A stretch of 64,000 bases of DNA from UBA1672 sp046542355 (GTDB taxonomy: Bacteria > Pseudomonadota > Alphaproteobacteria > Micavibrionales > Micavibrionaceae): the NCBI GenBank assembly GCA_046542355.1, contig JBKHBN010000005.1:15933-79932 (forward strand), given 5' to 3'. The translations under genes and the position numbers were made by a program. Shown here piece by piece: positions 34,438-43,444 of the stretch; within the stretch, counting starts at the first letter, position 1; every line of letters starts with the position of its first letter. The notes beneath the pieces are model-generated. The model saw only the letters and a list, made by a program, of their open reading frames with translations. It did no database searches and was not told the origin of the DNA.

Positions 34438-35238
34438 TTACTCCGGGTAATCAACACGCATGAGGTATAGCCCATCAGCCGGAGCGGTCGGCCCGCCTTT
34501 GCTCCTGTCTTTGGCTTTGAGCGCTGTTTTTACGTCTTCTGGCCTCCATTTTCCCAACCCAACGAGTGATAAAGTCCCTGCGATATTGCGCACTTGATGG
34601 TGCAGGAACGATTGCGCTTCCAACTCTATGGTGATGCGCTGTTGACCGGGAATTTTGCACTCATCTTGTATAATTTCAAGCCGATCCAATGTGCGTATAG
34701 GGGATTTTGCCTGACAATCGGAGTCTCTGAAGGTTGTAAAGTCATGGTGACCAAGAAGATACGCTGCTCCTTTGCGCATGGCTTCAATATCCAGATTTTT
34801 GCCAATATGCCATGCCAACCCCTTTTCCAGAGCCAGCATACCCGATCTGTTTACAATCTTGTAGCGGTAGAGTTTGTTCGTTGCATCAAAGCGCGCATGA
34901 AATGTTTCGTGAGCCTTTTCCACCTTGATGATCGATATGGGATGCGGGCGCAAATAGGCATTAACGGCCTTTAAAATTGCAAAATTATCCATCGGTTTTG
35001 AAAAGGGCTCAAGGTCTACATGGAAAACCTGAGCACAAGCGTGAACCCCTGCATCCGTGCGTCCCGCTACAGTAATCGATACGTTTTGATTTGAAAATCC
35101 GGTAATGGATTCTTCTACTATTTGCTGAATTGAGATGACATTACGCTGTCTTTGCCAACCAGCATAGCCTTGCCCGTTATATTCCAGCGTCATTTTGTAG
35201 CGTGTTAACGGCTTGTCTTTTTTTTCAGGAACATTCAT
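34438..35238 (-). CDS. truA: tRNA pseudouridine(38-40) synthase TruA
   Basis: A 266-residue TruA. The catalytic aspartate is in AGRTDAGVHACAQ; further family blocks are YKMTLEYNGQGYAGWQRQ at the start, SFLHHQVRNIAGTLSLVG and DGLYLMRVDYP at the end. It modifies U38-U40 in the anticodon stem of many tRNAs. The ATG at 35238 overlaps the fmt stop (ATGA, 35235-35238), showing translational coupling; longer in-frame starts up to 35352 run back inside fmt and are rejected. Confidence 0.95.
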   Translation of the reverse strand: MNVPEKKDKPLTRYKMTLEYNGQGYAGWQRQRNVISIQQIVEESITGFSNQNVSITVAGRTDAGVHACAQVFHVDLEPFSKPMDNFAILKAVNAYLRPHPISIIKVEKAHETFHARFDATNKLYRYKIVNRSGMLALEKGLAWHIGKNLDIEAMRKGAAYLLGHHDFTTFRDSDCQAKSPIRTLDRLEIIQDECKIPGQQRITIELEAQSFLHHQVRNIAGTLSLVGLGKWRPEDVKTALKAKDRSKGGPTAPADGLYLMRVDYPE

Positions 35239-36203
35239 TCGAAAATATCCCCTATAAAGAGGTAGCCTCCATTCAGTGCTGATGCAAAATCCATTGCTTT
35301 TTTTCCAGCAGGCTGGAGTTTGAGTACTTTCAAAACGCTGCCATCCCCGCACATGACTTCGCCTTCTTTATTTAATAATGTTCCGGGTTTTTCCTGCACA
35401 GGATAGGCGTTTTTAAGCGCTTTGGCCTTGATTATCTTAAAGCGCTGTGCATCTTGTTTCTGAGTCCAGACCCCCGGCCACGGATTTAAGGCGCGCACCT
35501 GCCGATCTATTTCCATAGCGGTGTGTGTCCAGTTCACTTGTCCATCTTTTTTGGTTAACAATGGTGCGTAAGAGGCCAGATCATTAACCTGTATGCGGGC
35601 ATCCGGGCGTTTTCTGTCTTTTGCCAGTTTGCCTAGAACTTCAATAATAAGTCTGGCTCCCATATCAGCGAGCCGGTCATGGAGCTGCGCTGCTGTCATA
35701 TTACCGCCAAGCGCCAGCTCATCTTGGAGAATCATCGCTCCGGTGTCCATTCCGGCATCCATTTGCATTATGGTGATACCGCTCTTTTTATCTCCCTTCC
35801 ATATGGCATGCTGAATGGGAGACGCGCCCCGCCAAGCGGGCAATAAAGAACCGTGAATATTCAAACACCCAAAGCGCGGCGCATCCAAAACGGCTTGAGG
35901 AAGCAGCAAACCGTAAGCCGCTACTACAGCGATATCGGCTTTGTGTGCTGTAAATTGCTCCTGAATTTGCGCGGTTTTGAGCGTTTTTGGCGTGTATACG
36001 GGAATCCCATGCGCTTCAGCCAATTCCTGCACCGGCGATTTTTGTACCTTATGGCCGCGACCTTTTGGGCGGGGCGGCTGGCTATAGACTGCGCAAATAT
36101 TGTGCGGGCTTTTTATAAGCGCTTTTAATGCGCTTGTTGCAAAATCGGGCGTGCCCATAAAAACGACGTTTAACGGATTATGGCTTTTATGCTCTGTTGA
36201 CAT
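35235..36203 (-). CDS. fmt: Methionyl-tRNA formyltransferase
   Basis: A 322-residue Fmt that formylates initiator Met-tRNA with 10-formyl-THF. Signatures are VFMGTPDFATSALKAL, YSQPPRPKGRGHKVQKSPV, NIHGSLLPAWRGASPIQHAI with the Asn/His catalytic core, and GITIMQMDAGMDTGAMI. It is the middle gene of a def-fmt-truA operon, 24 bases after def and overlapping truA by four bases. Deformylation of the same methionine is done by the Def product. Confidence 0.97.
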   Translation of the reverse strand: MSTEHKSHNPLNVVFMGTPDFATSALKALIKSPHNICAVYSQPPRPKGRGHKVQKSPVQELAEAHGIPVYTPKTLKTAQIQEQFTAHKADIAVVAAYGLLLPQAVLDAPRFGCLNIHGSLLPAWRGASPIQHAIWKGDKKSGITIMQMDAGMDTGAMILQDELALGGNMTAAQLHDRLADMGARLIIEVLGKLAKDRKRPDARIQVNDLASYAPLLTKKDGQVNWTHTAMEIDRQVRALNPWPGVWTQKQDAQRFKIIKAKALKNAYPVQEKPGTLLNKEGEVMCGDGSVLKVLKLQPAGKKAMDFASALNGGYLFIGDIFE

Positions 36204-36227
36204 AGGCTTTTTTCTTTTTGAATAATA

Positions 36228-36749
36228 TCAGAGAAGGTTTTGTTTTTGGAGTTTTTGCACTTTTTTCAATATTATGTTGCGCTTTAGTGAGGACAAGTAA
36301 TCGATAAACAACACGCCGTTGAGATGGTCAATCTCGTGCTGAACGCAATGTGAGAGCAGGCCACGTGCTTCCAGCTCCTCCTCCTCGCCATCGTAATCCC
36401 AGTATTTGACCCGTACGACCGCCGGACGTTCAACTTCTGCCATTTGCGCTGGAATGGAAAGACAGCCCTCCTGCATTACGCTTTTTTCCTCAGATTCATA
36501 GAGTATTTCAGGATTGGCCATATAAATCGGACTTGGCTCCTCTTCTTCCGAGCGATTCGTTATATCCATAACCAGAACACGGTTGAGCAAGCCAACCTGA
36601 TTGGCAGCCAGTCCAATGCCCGGCGCTTCATACATAGCTGCGAGCATACCATCCATTTGCCTGCGAATTGCATCATCGACCTTATCTAACGGCTGCGCCT
36701 TTTGCTTTAAAACCGGATCTGGAACCGTCACTATTTCATACCTGTTCAT
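36228..36749 (-). CDS. def: Peptide deformylase
   Basis: A 173-residue peptide deformylase with all three metal-site motifs: GIGLAANQVG, EGCLSIP (metal Cys) and QHEIDHLNG (two metal His and the catalytic Glu). It removes the N-formyl group from nascent proteins. First gene of the def-fmt-truA operon on the minus strand. The length and basic C-terminal KVQKLQKQN tail are normal. Confidence 0.97.
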   Translation of the reverse strand: MNRYEIVTVPDPVLKQKAQPLDKVDDAIRRQMDGMLAAMYEAPGIGLAANQVGLLNRVLVMDITNRSEEEEPSPIYMANPEILYESEEKSVMQEGCLSIPAQMAEVERPAVVRVKYWDYDGEEEELEARGLLSHCVQHEIDHLNGVLFIDYLSSLKRNIILKKVQKLQKQNLL

Positions 36750-36912
36750 ACTCTTATCCTTCGCGCATCAGTGATAATGACTTTTTGCCACGTGGTCAAG
36801 AACCATAAATCATACATCTTTTGATCTTTCGAACTGATCTGCGCCCCTCTTAATTAGCTATAAATTAGCATTTTTCATTTATTGTCGTTTATACTATATA
36901 CTATAGATAATA

Positions 36913-37770
36913 ATGGGTTACATCAAAATGGGTCATACCTTTGAAATATTGGTAAGAAGTTACGAGGTTATTGATCCTATTATCACAGAACCAGCGGTTC
37001 ACAACGAAATTTCTTTCCGTGAATATGGTGATATTACTCTTTCTCTCAATGGTGAGGCCTGGGACAGAGAAACTGGTCTTGTGAATGTTTGTTCCATGTC
37101 CGGCGATGATAGTTTGCGCATAAGTTCTATTTCCAACGGATCCTATGAAGACCTCCTGAAGCAAAGCGGGAACAGTGAATCATTCCCACTTGTTTCTGAG
37201 GTGACGCTTTTTGCAAGTTCTGACCCTCGGGAATTTGACGTATATCTCGCTAAAGCATTAGAAGTATCCGAATTTATTAACAGTCAGAATATGGATTATA
37301 TCATGCTTTGTGGCTTTGGTTGTCCCGGACAAAATTCAAATTCTGCTGCCCATACGATTGCTGAAGCTATGGGTCTTAAATATCCCCCCGAGGCAGAGAA
37401 TCTATGGGCGCCTGGGCATGATCGTGTGTTGCTGCCAACGCAATGGCGCTCTGTTTTTGATGGAAGTCATTCTGATAGCAGCCTTTATTCCTATATACAG
37501 GATGCCATTACCAGATTAACAAGACACGCGGTCAGTTTAGAGGTTAAAAATGATCCCAACCCCTACGCCGATCAGCAGGTTTTCTCCTTTCATCGCGGTG
37601 GTGAAGACCGTTTTGATCCGGCAAATATTAAAAGCGCGGGAGAATATTTCGACCTTAATGCGCCGTATAGTTTCAGGCCTCATTTAGAACCAAACCCCTA
37701 TACCATAACATACGATGATAGCAGTTCGCAGCCTTCGCCCTATACTACCGTGATCGTTGTGGAACCATAG
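36913..37770 (+). CDS. Hypothetical protein with CPGQNSNS motif (285 aa)
   Basis: Unrecognised 285-residue soluble protein without signal peptide or membrane helix. The middle carries YIMLCGFGCPGQNSNSAAHT, followed by AEAMGLKYPPE and LWAPGHDRVLLP; NSNS after a glycine, followed by a helix, is a pattern seen in secreted effector and lipase-adjacent domains, and the nearby Cys and two His could form an active site. The C-terminal third is rich in Pro, Tyr and Ser. No good ribosome site precedes the ATG at 36913; a second ATG lies five codons on. It is alone between def and rmuC, convergent with rmuC. Confidence 0.6.
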   Translation: MGYIKMGHTFEILVRSYEVIDPIITEPAVHNEISFREYGDITLSLNGEAWDRETGLVNVCSMSGDDSLRISSISNGSYEDLLKQSGNSESFPLVSEVTLFASSDPREFDVYLAKALEVSEFINSQNMDYIMLCGFGCPGQNSNSAAHTIAEAMGLKYPPEAENLWAPGHDRVLLPTQWRSVFDGSHSDSSLYSYIQDAITRLTRHAVSLEVKNDPNPYADQQVFSFHRGGEDRFDPANIKSAGEYFDLNAPYSFRPHLEPNPYTITYDDSSSQPSPYTTVIVVEP

Positions 37771-37804
37771 GAGGAGAAAGAGCCGCCTATTTTAGATATC
37801 ACCT

Positions 37805-39043
37805 CTAGGCACGTTTCTTTTCCTGCTCATCTTCTGCAGTTAAGGAGATTTCGCGCGGCAAGGTTTCGATTGCGCTCATAGATTTAGCCTCTTCTATTCC
37901 GGCCTTTCCACTTTGCAGATCCTTGAATTTACGCGCGGCAGGCAAGACCTGACGTTCCAGTGACCCTACAGCAGCATCATAACCACCCATTGCTTTTTGA
38001 AGGTGAGAGCCTATTTTCTCAAAATGGTCCGTGAATTTGAGGAATCGTTTATATAGATCATAGCCAAGATCAGCAATATCGCGTGCATTTTGTGCCAGTT
38101 CAACCTGACGCCAGCTTACGCCAACAACGCGCAGCAGACTCATTAGCAATGTAGGCGAGGCAATAATAACGTTATGAGTGGCAGCAAAATCAACAAGCGT
38201 TGTATCGGCGCGCAGGGCAATAGAGTAAATATGCTCTGAGGGGAGGAATAAAACCGTAAAATCCGGGCTTTCGACATTCTCCCAGTAATTCTTTGCGCCA
38301 AGCTTTTTAACATGCTCGCGCACCTGTCCGGCCAGTGAACTCATGATTTTAAGATGTTCTTCCTCACTTATATCTTCAGCAAGGCGCTGCGTAAATTCAT
38401 TAATCGGGGCTTTGGCATCAATAATAATATTAAATCCGTCTTGCATATGAATAATTGCATCTGGGCGCTGGCGGCCAGTTTCTGCATTAAAGCTCACCTG
38501 CGTTTCATAATGCAGACCCTTGATAAGACCGGATTTATCCAGCACACCTTCGAGAATAAATTCTCCCCATGTGCCTTGTGCGGATGGATCACGCAAAGCA
38601 CCCACAAGTTTCGCGGTTTCGCGGTTCAGGCTTTGCAGATCTGCGCGCAAGGCCTGATCAGTGCCTTTGACTTGTTCCAGCGCTGCGGATAGTGATTTGA
38701 GGTTCTCATGCACAGGCTTAACCATTTCATCAATGGCCTTTTGTCGCTTCTCAAGATCATGCGCGCTGCCTGCCTGCATATTTTTCAGGCGTTCTTGCGC
38801 CAGTTGCAAAAATTGTTCACTGCTTTTTTGCAAGGCTTCTTGCGCGCTGGCTTTAAAGCGCGTATCGAGCGCCTCCCCTGCTTTTTCCAACGCTTCTCTG
38901 GCTGCATTTTCCTGCGTTGTGATTTGTGCGTTATCGCGCTCTAGTCTTATGACACGCTTCATTTGCATGGCATAGGCAAGTACTGCCCCCAATATTGCTC
39001 CTATTGAGAATGCTGCGCCTAAATACAGGTAGAAATATTCCAT
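37805..39043 (-). CDS. rmuC: DNA recombination protein RmuC
   Basis: A 412-residue RmuC-family protein with an N-terminal membrane helix (YLYLGAAFSIGAILGAVLAYA), a coiled coil (about residues 35-145) and the PD-(D/E)XK-like nuclease core. Blocks seen are GTWGEFILEGVLDKSGL, RPDAIIHM, IIIDAKAPINEF and ASPTLLMSLLRVVGVSWRQ. RmuC limits DNA inversion at repeats and acts as a putative nuclease. Convergent with the unknown gene on the left; 113 bases separate its start from the divergent pilin-like gene. Confidence 0.93.
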   Translation of the reverse strand: MEYFYLYLGAAFSIGAILGAVLAYAMQMKRVIRLERDNAQITTQENAAREALEKAGEALDTRFKASAQEALQKSSEQFLQLAQERLKNMQAGSAHDLEKRQKAIDEMVKPVHENLKSLSAALEQVKGTDQALRADLQSLNRETAKLVGALRDPSAQGTWGEFILEGVLDKSGLIKGLHYETQVSFNAETGRQRPDAIIHMQDGFNIIIDAKAPINEFTQRLAEDISEEEHLKIMSSLAGQVREHVKKLGAKNYWENVESPDFTVLFLPSEHIYSIALRADTTLVDFAATHNVIIASPTLLMSLLRVVGVSWRQVELAQNARDIADLGYDLYKRFLKFTDHFEKIGSHLQKAMGGYDAAVGSLERQVLPAARKFKDLQSGKAGIEEAKSMSAIETLPREISLTAEDEQEKKRA

Positions 39044-39156
39044 TATTTTTCTCGTCTTAATTCTTGTCTCTTGTAAAGAAGTGCTTTTCGCATGATCGAT
39101 TCATCCGTATCATAACGGTTGAAAATTAAAATTGAAACAAAAAGAGAACGCATGTT

Positions 39157-39852
39157 ATGAGAAAATTATGGGCAAGCGCAAAAATGGTAAAAAACCCCGT
39201 CTTTGATGAGCGCGGCAATGTCCTTGTCTATGTTCTGATTGCTGTTGCCCTTTTTGGTGCTTTGAGCTTTACACTTTCACGGCGTGCACATAATGCCGGT
39301 GCAAATGAAATTGAGGATGTAAGACTGGATTTATATACTACTGATCTGGTGAATTACAGCCTGCAAGCACGCTCAGTGATAGATCAGATGATGATTACGG
39401 GCACAGGTCTGGGAGATTTGGATTTTACGCGCCCCGGAGAAAGCGGTTTTGAGGTTGCACCCCATATTCACAAAGTCTTTCACCCTCATGGCGGCGGGCT
39501 TTCTGCCGGACATCTCCCCACAGATATTACCCTAGATAGAGAATCAGAAGCGGCGGGCTGGTATTTTACATCTTCAATCAATGTAGAATGGACCAATAGC
39601 AGTGCTCATGACCTGATTTTAACAGCATATCAAATCAACAAGGCGCTGTGTGAGCGTATCAACAAAAAGATCACAGGTCACTCGGACATTCCGGCCTTAT
39701 CGGGACAGGTCAAAGATTACTTTATTGATAGCGAGGCCAATCGCCCTTTGGATATAAGCGCTTGCGAGGATTGTGAAGGGTATAGCTCCATGTGTGTGAG
39801 CAATAATAATCGTGATTCTTTTGGCTTTTATACTGTTTTAGTGGGGCAATAA
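39157..39852 (+). CDS. Pilin-like membrane protein, paralogue 1
   Basis: A 231-residue protein with a prepilin-like N-terminus: a charged leader ending ERG, then NVLVYVLIAVALFGALSF as the single hydrophobic helix. The usual Glu5 of type IV pilins is missing. The C-terminal domain is soluble, with FHPHGGGLSAG and cysteines near the end (SACEDCEGYSSMCVS). A paralogue at 48928-49641 shares the helix and an FHPYGGGL block. No pilus assembly genes are in the window. It may be a minor-pilin-like surface or secretion component; function unknown. Confidence 0.65.
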   Translation: MRKLWASAKMVKNPVFDERGNVLVYVLIAVALFGALSFTLSRRAHNAGANEIEDVRLDLYTTDLVNYSLQARSVIDQMMITGTGLGDLDFTRPGESGFEVAPHIHKVFHPHGGGLSAGHLPTDITLDRESEAAGWYFTSSINVEWTNSSAHDLILTAYQINKALCERINKKITGHSDIPALSGQVKDYFIDSEANRPLDISACEDCEGYSSMCVSNNNRDSFGFYTVLVGQ

Positions 39853-39869
39853 CGTTTGGCCTTTGGGCT

Positions 39870-39897
39870 TTAGATAGTGTCGTCACGTGTTATCTAA
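39870..39897. repeat. Dispersed repeat copy at engB 3' end
   Basis: A 28-base copy with perfect 7-base inverted ends, TTAGATA and TATCTAA, around GTGTCGTCACGTGT. Its right end provides the TAG stop codon of engB on the minus strand (39894-39896). A second near-identical copy lies at the engB start, in the same orientation. Confidence 0.75.
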
Positions 39898-40535
39898 GCG
39901 CCATAGGCCGTGATAACACATTGTAACTCATTGATGCCGTGGTTTTTAATGCTGCTGGTGGTGATAATTTCCGGATGAGCTGCGGGATGTTTCTTTAGTT
40001 TTTCTTTTATGCCTGTTGAGACTTTTTCAAGTTGTTGTTGTTTTATCTTATCTGTTTTGGTGAGGACAATGCGATAGGACACAGCCGCCTCATCGAGCAT
40101 GGACATAAGCTCCAGATCATTGTCCTTTAAGCCGTGACGGGAGTCTATCAGTACAAATACGCACCGTAGCGTTGGTCTTCCGCGCAGGTATGAAAATATC
40201 AATTGTGTCCACGCCTTAACCTTTTCCTTTGATACTTTGGCATATCCATAACCGGGCATATCAACCATATAAAGGCGCTCTTCCAAATTAAAATAATTCA
40301 GTTCTTGCGTTCGCCCGGGGGTGTTTGATGTCCGCGCAAGAGCTTTGCGCCCTGTCAACGCATTCAGGAGTGATGATTTCCCGACATTGGAGCGTCCGGC
40401 AAACGCGACTTCTGGCAGATGTGCTTCGGGTAATTGCGCGAGCGCCGCAACGCCCAGCATAAAGTCACATGATCCAGCAAAGAGTTTACGTGCTTCTTCG
40501 CGCTGTTTGTGGGTGAACTCTTCTGGATTCATCAT
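39894..40535 (-). CDS. engB: Ribosome-biogenesis GTPase EngB (YihA/YsxC)
   Basis: A 213-residue TRAFAC GTPase needed for large ribosomal subunit assembly. G1 is FAGRSNVGKSSLLNAL, the switch I region TSNTPGRTQELNYF, G3 DMPGYGYAK, G4 LTKTDK and G5 TTSSIK. The ATG at 40535 (or 40532) is chosen; a GTG at 40550 falls inside a dispersed repeat copy. The gene is bracketed by two copies of that repeat. It closes the rpmH-rnpA-yidD-yidC-engB block, a common proteobacterial order. Confidence 0.95.
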   Translation of the reverse strand: MMNPEEFTHKQREEARKLFAGSCDFMLGVAALAQLPEAHLPEVAFAGRSNVGKSSLLNALTGRKALARTSNTPGRTQELNYFNLEERLYMVDMPGYGYAKVSKEKVKAWTQLIFSYLRGRPTLRCVFVLIDSRHGLKDNDLELMSMLDEAAVSYRIVLTKTDKIKQQQLEKVSTGIKEKLKKHPAAHPEIITTSSIKNHGINELQCVITAYGA

Positions 40536-40563
40536 AGATAGTGTCGTCACGTGTTATGTCTAT
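40534..40563. repeat. Dispersed repeat copy at engB 5' end
   Basis: Thirty bases with core GATAGTGTCGTCACGTGTTA, identical to the copy at 39870-39897 over 22 bases, and short inverted ends ATAGA/TCTAT. It overlaps the engB start region, so the engB ribosome binding region is repeat-derived. Confidence 0.75.
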
Positions 40564-40631
40564 TCTGCGTGCCGCGCCTTTCGGGTTGCAATTTAAAAAC
40601 AAGATATCTGCTTTTTTGTCTCTTGAATATG

Positions 40632-42593
40632 CTATTTCTTTTTCTTCTTTTTCTTGGGCTTTGGCGGAGAGATCTTTTTGGGAGCGCCATCTTTAACACC
40701 CTTCTCATCGAAAAGAGCCTTTTCAACCTCCTCTTCAACCATTTCCGCCATAGGATAGACGCTTGGCCCGCCTTCATCGAGATCCTTTTCCAGCTCCTGT
40801 TCGTATTTATCTTTTTCGAAGATATAAATTGGCACGCCCAAGCGGTGCATGATGAACATTTGTTGTAAAACAGACAGGGTCGCGCTAAAAGTCCAATAAA
40901 TAACAAGGCCAGATGCAAACTGGGACATAATATAGGTGATCATAAAGGGGAAGAATCGCATCATTATGCGCTGCGTATTATCCTGCGGGGGCGGGTTTAA
41001 ACGCTTTTGTATGAGCATGGCTGCGAGCATAAGGCACGGCCACACGCCGATTTGCGGTAAAAATGATACGTCGTAATCCAACAGGCCAAATAATGTAAAT
41101 ACATTTGTCGGGTCAGGTGCCGAGAGATCCTGAATCCATCCGATAAAGGGTGCATGACGGATTTCTACAGTGGTAAAGAGGATCTTGTAGAAGGCAAAGA
41201 AAATCGGGATTTGCACTAAAATCGGCAAACACCCGGACATGGGGTTTACGCCTTCGCGTTGATAAAGCGCAACGATTTCTTCTTGAAGTTTTGCCTTATC
41301 ATCACCATATGCCTCGCGCAGCTCCTGAATTTGCGGCCCGACCACTTTCATTTTTGCAAAAGAGCGATAAGACAGATTTGTCAGAGGAAACACGGCCATG
41401 CGCAAAATAATGGTTTGCACAATTATGGCAAAGCCCATATTACCAAATAAATTTCCTAAATTATGCAAAAGCAGGAAAAACGGATAGGTGAAAAACCAGA
41501 ACCAGCCGAAATCAACCGCCAGGTCAAACTGATCAATATTGAGATTTTCTTCATAGTCTTCGAGCGTTAATATCTCTTTGACACCGACATAAAAACGCTG
41601 CGAATATTCACCCACTGCCCCGTTAGGGATATGCATTTCTGATGCGGTGAAATCGGCCTGATATTGATTAAACTGTTTATTTTGTGCCGGTGTGAGTTTA
41701 AAACGATATGTGGTTTTATTGTCTTGCTGGGGAACCAGCGCTGTTAGCCAATATTTATCTGAAAACGATATCCAGCCGCGCTGCGCAGTTACTTTGTGTG
41801 TCGGTGTGTCTGCAAGGCTTCCATAGGATACCTTTTCCAGAACGCCGCCTATAAAACCAAGCGGGCCTTCATATGACACCCATGTGCTGCGTGATCCGGG
41901 TTCTACAGGGATTCCTGTCTGGGATGCCAGCCCGTAAGGGTGCAAAAACAAATCTTCACCCGAATTGTTAATAACCCTTTGGGTCATTTGAAACATATAT
42001 TGATCATCCAGAGTTATTGTCCGCTCAAAGCGTATATCCTGCCCGTTATCCCAAACCAGTGTGACCGGCGTTTGCGGCGTTAATTTCGTATTGCCTTCAA
42101 CGCGCCATTGTGATGAAACATTAGGCAGGTTTATATTTTTATTCTCACTCACCCATCCAAAATCCAGAAATCTAGGGTTTTGCGTGCTCACAGGGCTTAG
42201 AATCGAAACTTTTTCCTCTTGCTCTTTCGTCTTGAAATGCTTGTTCAAGCTTACATCATCAATGCGTCCGCCCCTTAATCTGATAGACCCGCTCAGCTCT
42301 TCATTTGCAATAGAAATACGGGAAAATTTTGCAATGGCCTCATCCCGATCTATAATTTCAGGCACATCCGGTGTTTTAGACTTGCTCTGGTTTACAAGCT
42401 CATTGTAAAGATCCGGGTCTTGCTCCTTTAAGGCCTCCATCTTAGCAATGCGTGCCTGTCTGAGCGCTTCGGCCTGCGGCTTTAATATAAAACTGTCATA
42501 TGCAAACCATATAAGAACAGAGATTATCGCAAAGATTAGTAAATTCCGGAGATCTTCCGGGTGCATCTGGTCTTTGGAATTAGGGTGTGTCAT
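40632..42593 (-). CDS. yidC: Membrane protein insertase YidC
   Basis: A 653-residue YidC of the long Gram-negative type. It has an N-terminal membrane helix (LLIFAIISVLIWFAYDSFIL), a large periplasmic domain (about residues 60-370) and the conserved five-helix insertase core with FGNMGFAIIVQTIILRMAVF, PLTNLSYRSFAKMK and GCLPILVQIPIFFAFYKIL. The C-terminus is extended by about 60 residues and ends in PKPKKKKKKK, a basic tail that in alphaproteobacteria and mitochondria is linked to ribosome binding. It lies downstream of yidD and rnpA. Confidence 0.97.
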   Translation of the reverse strand: MTHPNSKDQMHPEDLRNLLIFAIISVLIWFAYDSFILKPQAEALRQARIAKMEALKEQDPDLYNELVNQSKSKTPDVPEIIDRDEAIAKFSRISIANEELSGSIRLRGGRIDDVSLNKHFKTKEQEEKVSILSPVSTQNPRFLDFGWVSENKNINLPNVSSQWRVEGNTKLTPQTPVTLVWDNGQDIRFERTITLDDQYMFQMTQRVINNSGEDLFLHPYGLASQTGIPVEPGSRSTWVSYEGPLGFIGGVLEKVSYGSLADTPTHKVTAQRGWISFSDKYWLTALVPQQDNKTTYRFKLTPAQNKQFNQYQADFTASEMHIPNGAVGEYSQRFYVGVKEILTLEDYEENLNIDQFDLAVDFGWFWFFTYPFFLLLHNLGNLFGNMGFAIIVQTIILRMAVFPLTNLSYRSFAKMKVVGPQIQELREAYGDDKAKLQEEIVALYQREGVNPMSGCLPILVQIPIFFAFYKILFTTVEIRHAPFIGWIQDLSAPDPTNVFTLFGLLDYDVSFLPQIGVWPCLMLAAMLIQKRLNPPPQDNTQRIMMRFFPFMITYIMSQFASGLVIYWTFSATLSVLQQMFIMHRLGVPIYIFEKDKYEQELEKDLDEGGPSVYPMAEMVEEEVEKALFDEKGVKDGAPKKISPPKPKKKKKKK

Positions 42594-42654
42594 TTACTGG
42601 CGTGCCTTTTGTTTTCTCGATCTTGTCTTTGCCTGAATTTTATATAAACAGTCT

Positions 42655-42936
42655 TTATTTCTTCCTGCCCTCGCGATTTTGTATGCAGCGTTTATACCCT
42701 AACAAATCACGCCATGCAAACTGCTTTGGCACCGGATCATAAAAAGGTGCACGTGACCAAGGATGACACCGCAATATGCGCCTAATGCTCAAATAAAATC
42801 CCTTTAGCACACCGTGGCACTTCAGCGCTTCATCTGCATAGGCTGAGCATGTTGGATGAAATCGACAATTTTTACCAAGAAACGGAGAGATGACAAAGCT
42901 ATATATTCTGATCAAGTGGCGAAAAAATGATGTCAT
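42655..42936 (-). CDS. yidD: Membrane protein insertion efficiency factor YidD
   Basis: A 93-residue YidD (haemolysin-like alpha) protein. The family core is SPFLGKNCRFHPTCSAYADE followed by GVLKGFYLSIRRILRCHPW and FYDPVP. It helps YidC insert proteins into the inner membrane. The ATG at 42936 is preferred to a TTG four codons earlier. It is placed between rnpA and yidC; a palindromic repeat fills the gap to rnpA. Confidence 0.94.
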   Translation of the reverse strand: MTSFFRHLIRIYSFVISPFLGKNCRFHPTCSAYADEALKCHGVLKGFYLSIRRILRCHPWSRAPFYDPVPKQFAWRDLLGYKRCIQNREGRKK

Positions 42937-42970
42937 GTCGTGTTCCAAAAGAGTAGGCCAAATTTTTACC

Positions 42971-43009
42971 AGATAATGTTGTCACATATCATTTGTGTCG
43001 ATACTATCT
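42971..43009. repeat. Palindromic repeat copy between rnpA and yidD
   Basis: A two-armed copy: AGATAATGTTGTCACA (42971-42986) and TGTGTCGATACTATCT (42994-43009) are inverted repeats matching at 12 of 16 positions around a 7-base loop. Each arm resembles the family core. The right arm gives rnpA its TAG stop codon (minus strand, 43008-43010). Confidence 0.65.
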
Positions 43010-43382
43010 AATTTTCATTTGTATGAAAGTATCCGGTTCTTTTCAAACACCATTTCAAATCTTTTACCATTACACTATAGGGACGAGTTGCCGTTTCCTT
43101 GCGTCCCATTATAACGTAATCGGTTCCATTTTTTGCATATTGGCTTAAAACATCCGCAGCCACCGCCCGCAAACGGCGCTTTATACGGTTGCGCCCCACT
43201 GCTGATTTGTCAATTCGTTTACTTACAGTAAAGCCCACGCGCTTACAATCCAGATTATTCGGCTTTATGCATATAACAAGGCTCTGGGAGACCCATTTTT
43301 TACCATTGGATTGAATATCAAGAAAAGAACGGCGATCTGTCAGCGTTTTTATCTGCACCAAGTCTTTTTTACGTGTATGCAT
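43008..43382 (-). CDS. rnpA: Ribonuclease P protein component
   Basis: A 124-residue RnpA, the protein cofactor of RNase P that processes tRNA 5' ends. The RNR signature is seen as VGFTVSKRIDKSAVGRNRIKRRLRAV. The N-terminal aromatic-site region TLTDRRSFLDIQS and the YVIMGRKETATRPY stretch also match. It follows rpmH as usual. The stop codon lies in a palindromic repeat. Confidence 0.94.
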   Translation of the reverse strand: MHTRKKDLVQIKTLTDRRSFLDIQSNGKKWVSQSLVICIKPNNLDCKRVGFTVSKRIDKSAVGRNRIKRRLRAVAADVLSQYAKNGTDYVIMGRKETATRPYSVMVKDLKWCLKRTGYFHTNEN

Positions 43383-43444
43383 GGGTAGCTCTATGGTTTT
43401 GTTTCATAGTAGCCCAGAGGAGCAAAAACTCAAAATAACCTTAT

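Noticed and set aside
40536..40550. GTG at 40550 as engB start
   Set aside because: The five added codons come entirely from the dispersed repeat; ATG at 40535 matches the usual protein start.
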